Shown: positions 6,595 to 7,869 of the stretch, in pieces
Position numbering within the stretch: position 1 is the stretch's first letter
Layout of the letters: each line of letters starts with the position of its first letter
Origin: an uncultured Clostridia bacterium
GTDB lineage: Bacteria; Bacillota; Clostridia; Oscillospirales; CAG-382
DNA: 7,869 nucleotides
NCBI GenBank assembly: GCA_947627335.1
Contig: CANQVQ010000072.1
Span: 1 to 7,869, forward strand
Direction: 5' to 3'
The notes under the pieces: model-generated
Told to the model about the DNA's origin: nothing
Databases searched by the model: none
The model's input: the letters and a program-made list of their open reading frames with translations, nothing else
Program-made: the position numbers and the translations under genes

Positions 6595-6879
6595 ATGGAA
6601 CTGTATTTGCAGGAAAATTTGGTGCAATTCCGCAAGCGGAAGGGCAACACGCAGGAGGAACTCGCGAACCACCTCGGCGTGACGGTGCAGGCGGGAGGAA
6701 CGTATGCTTTGCCGGTTCTGAACCGGCTCTCCGATTCCGACAATATCGGCAGGACGGCGGTCGGGAACGATTCCGCGTGGATGCTGGATGAACTGCAAAA
6801 CGAAGCCTACGCGCCCTACCGCGAGGACGAACGGATGCAAAAAATCGTGGAACGGCTGAAACGGGTCGCGGCGGAATGA
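6595..6879 (+). CDS. Small XRE-like helix-turn-helix protein, recognition helix missing or divergent
   Basis: This is a 94-residue protein. Residues 1-33 (for example NLVQFRKRKG followed by NTQEELANHLGVTVQA) look like the first two helices of an XRE/Cro-type DNA-binding domain. At the point where such proteins continue with a recognition helix of the form VSKWERG, this one goes straight to GGTYALPVLNRL, and the remainder is unfamiliar. It ends in a charged, probably helical segment (REDERMQKIVERLKRV, 76-91). The start at 6595 is preferred over the in-frame ATG at 6589 because the AGGAG at 6581-6585 is 9 bases away from it but only 3 from the other. It has its own promoter upstream and a hairpin downstream, so it is probably expressed. 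It could be a decayed or internally deleted regulator, or a small protein acting through protein contacts. It is divergent from the exporter operon, which it might regulate; this is inference. Confidence 0.6.
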   Translation: MELYLQENLVQFRKRKGNTQEELANHLGVTVQAGGTYALPVLNRLSDSDNIGRTAVGNDSAWMLDELQNEAYAPYREDERMQKIVERLKRVAAE

Positions 6880-6886
6880 AAAAAGA

Positions 6887-6920
6887 CGAAAGGCTCCCTT
6901 TCACGGGGGTCTTTCGCTTT
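6887..6920 (+). terminator. Probable terminator hairpin after the small HTH-like gene
   Basis: Bases 6887-6898 pair with 6905-6916 (12 pairs, two of them G-T) around a six-base loop. The stem starts 7 bases after the stop codon. The T tract that follows is short (6918-6920), so termination may be weak or partial. Confidence 0.6.
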
Positions 6921-6936
6921 CAGGGAAGAACGCTTC

Positions 6937-6965
6937 TTGACAAATCCCGTCGGGTTTGCTACAAT
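6937..6965 (+). promoter_or_regulatory. Strong sigma-A promoter of the phosphoesterase gene
   Basis: A perfect TTGACA (6937-6942) and TACAAT (6960-6965, five of six) are 17 bases apart. TG at the extended -10 position (6957-6958) strengthens the site. The predicted start near 6972 leaves a leader of about 30 bases. A 9-bp palindrome, CCCGTCGGG (6946-6954), lies in the spacer, where a bound repressor would block polymerase, though it may be chance. Confidence 0.85.
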
Positions 6966-6986
6966 AGGAAGGAAATTTCACGGTTC

Positions 6987-6992
6987 GGGAGG
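6987..6992 (+). promoter_or_regulatory. Shine-Dalgarno site supporting a GTG start
   Basis: GGGAGG ends 9 bases before the GTG at 7002 and 15 bases before the next in-frame ATG at 7008, so the GTG is the better start. No ATG lies upstream in this frame between the promoter and the GTG. Confidence 0.7.
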
Positions 6993-7001
6993 GATTTTTC
7001 C

Positions 7002-7869
7002 GTGTGGATGTTCATCATGCTCGCGTTCTCCGTCGGGGCGCTCGCCGGGGTGGTCTATCTCGTCACGCGGGTGCACCGCTTTTCGCCGTTTCGCAGGCTC
7101 GCGGAGGCGCACCCGGTTCTGGCGTGGCTCGCGTCGGTCCCGCCGGTGGCGCTTTTGGGGCTTTTCTGGATCATCAACGTCTACACGGTCGCCGTCGTCA
7201 TCGTCCATGTGCTGGCGATCTGGCTGCTGTGCGACCTCGGCGCGTATCTGTACCGCAGGATCCGCAAGCGTCCGCGTGGGACGCGGTATTTCGCCGGCGT
7301 GACGGCGATCGCCGTGTCGGTCGTGTACCTGTCGGTCGGGTGGTTCTGCGCGCACCATGTGTTTGAAACCACCTACGCGTTCACGACCGAAAAGGATCTC
7401 GGCGGGGAGACCCTGCGCGTCGCGCTTCTTGCGGATGCCCACATCGGCATCACGCTCGACGGCGAGGACTTCGCCGCGCAGATGCAGCGCATCGGGGAAG
7501 CGAAGCCGGACGTCGTGGTGGTCTGCGGGGACTTCGTGGACGACGACACGACGAAAGCCGACATGGTCCGCGCCTGCGAAGCGCTCGGGGAAACGGAAAC
7601 CACCTACGGGGTGTACTACGTCTACGGCAACCACGACAAGGGGTACTACCGCTACCGCGACTTCTCCGCGAAAGACCTGCGGACGGAACTCGAGCGGAAC
7701 GGCGTCACGATCCTGGAGGACGAATCCGTGCCCGTGGGCGAGCATTTCTACCTCGTCGGGCGGCAGGACCGCTCGACGCCGGACCGTGCCGAAGTCGGCG
7801 AGCTGCTCGAAGGGCTGGACCGCTCAAAATACGCGATCCTGCTCGACCACCAGCCCAACGATTACGAAC
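7002..7869 (+). CDS. Membrane-anchored calcineurin-like metallophosphoesterase, 3'-truncated
   Basis: The first 289 codons are present and the frame is open at the window end. The protein starts with about four hydrophobic segments (near residues 3-24, two within 44-88, and 98-118), followed by a phosphoesterase domain. Metal-binding motifs appear in the family order: D-X-H in LADAHIG (Asp145, His147), GDFVDDD (Asp177), YGNHD (Asn210, His211) and a further histidine in LLDHQP (His283). The final GHTH-type motif should lie just beyond the window. Members hydrolyse phosphoesters using a two-metal centre. Proteins with this membrane-plus-phosphoesterase layout occur widely in Bacillota (YkuE/YkoQ-like), mostly with undefined substrates, and the side of the membrane facing the active site cannot be settled here. 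It has its own strong promoter and is preceded by a hairpin, so it is a separate transcription unit. The GTG start hides it from ATG-only searches. Confidence 0.92.
   Translation, partial: MWMFIMLAFSVGALAGVVYLVTRVHRFSPFRRLAEAHPVLAWLASVPPVALLGLFWIINVYTVAVVIVHVLAIWLLCDLGAYLYRRIRKRPRGTRYFAGVTAIAVSVVYLSVGWFCAHHVFETTYAFTTEKDLGGETLRVALLADAHIGITLDGEDFAAQMQRIGEAKPDVVVVCGDFVDDDTTKADMVRACEALGETETTYGVYYVYGNHDKGYYRYRDFSAKDLRTELERNGVTILEDESVPVGEHFYLVGRQDRSTPDRAEVGELLEGLDRSKYAILLDHQPNDYE

Noticed and set aside
6337..6682. Short plus-strand frames at 6337-6549 and 6392-6682 in the divergent intergenic region
   Set aside because: No Shine-Dalgarno site at a suitable distance and no familiar sequence. They run through the promoter and, for the second, into the small HTH-like gene in another frame.
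6978..7745. 255-codon minus-strand frame opposite the phosphoesterase
   Set aside because: The plus strand encodes an intact set of metallophosphoesterase motifs with promoter and ribosome binding site. The opposite frame is a shadow.

Overview
The window is GC-rich (roughly 60% by eye). Its protein sequences and expression signals look like an uncultured anaerobic member of the Clostridia (Bacillota), probably gut-associated. The pointers are an oxygen-sensitive pyruvate formate-lyase with its activase, strong Shine-Dalgarno sites, sigma-A type promoters and a tandem pair of clostridial-style ABC exporters. This taxonomic guess is inference. No rRNA, tRNA, CRISPR array, insertion sequence or phage gene was seen.

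Layout. (1) At 1-41 there is a perfect fold-back palindrome that looks like a sequence-end artefact. (2) At 3-1796 (+) lies the C-terminal three quarters of pyruvate formate-lyase, with its catalytic Cys-Cys and glycyl-radical site intact. It overlaps the stop/start of the radical-SAM PFL-activating enzyme (1796-2509, +) by one base. (3) A near-perfect bidirectional terminator hairpin (2521-2555) separates this pair from a convergent operon. (4) On the minus strand, 6273 down to 2559, two paralogous full-length ABC exporter half-transporters overlap by 8 bp and probably form a heterodimer. They are driven by a promoter near 6294-6324, with two 10-bp direct repeats 21 bp apart just upstream of it. 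(5) A roughly 320-bp divergent regulatory region leads to a 94-aa protein (6595-6879, +). This begins like an XRE helix-turn-helix domain but lacks the usual recognition helix. (6) A terminator-like hairpin and a very strong promoter precede a membrane-anchored calcineurin-like metallophosphoesterase. It starts at a GTG (7002) and runs off the window end.

How the parts work together. The pfl pair is a self-contained fermentation module: the activase makes the glycyl radical on PFL, which splits pyruvate with CoA to acetyl-CoA and formate. The exporter pair is a separate transcription unit of unknown substrate, and its divergent neighbour may or may not regulate it. The phosphoesterase is an independent unit. 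No clearly new multi-gene system is evident. The most interesting points are the possible LytTR-like operator upstream of the exporter operon, the XRE-like protein without a recognition helix, and the fold-back at the window edge.
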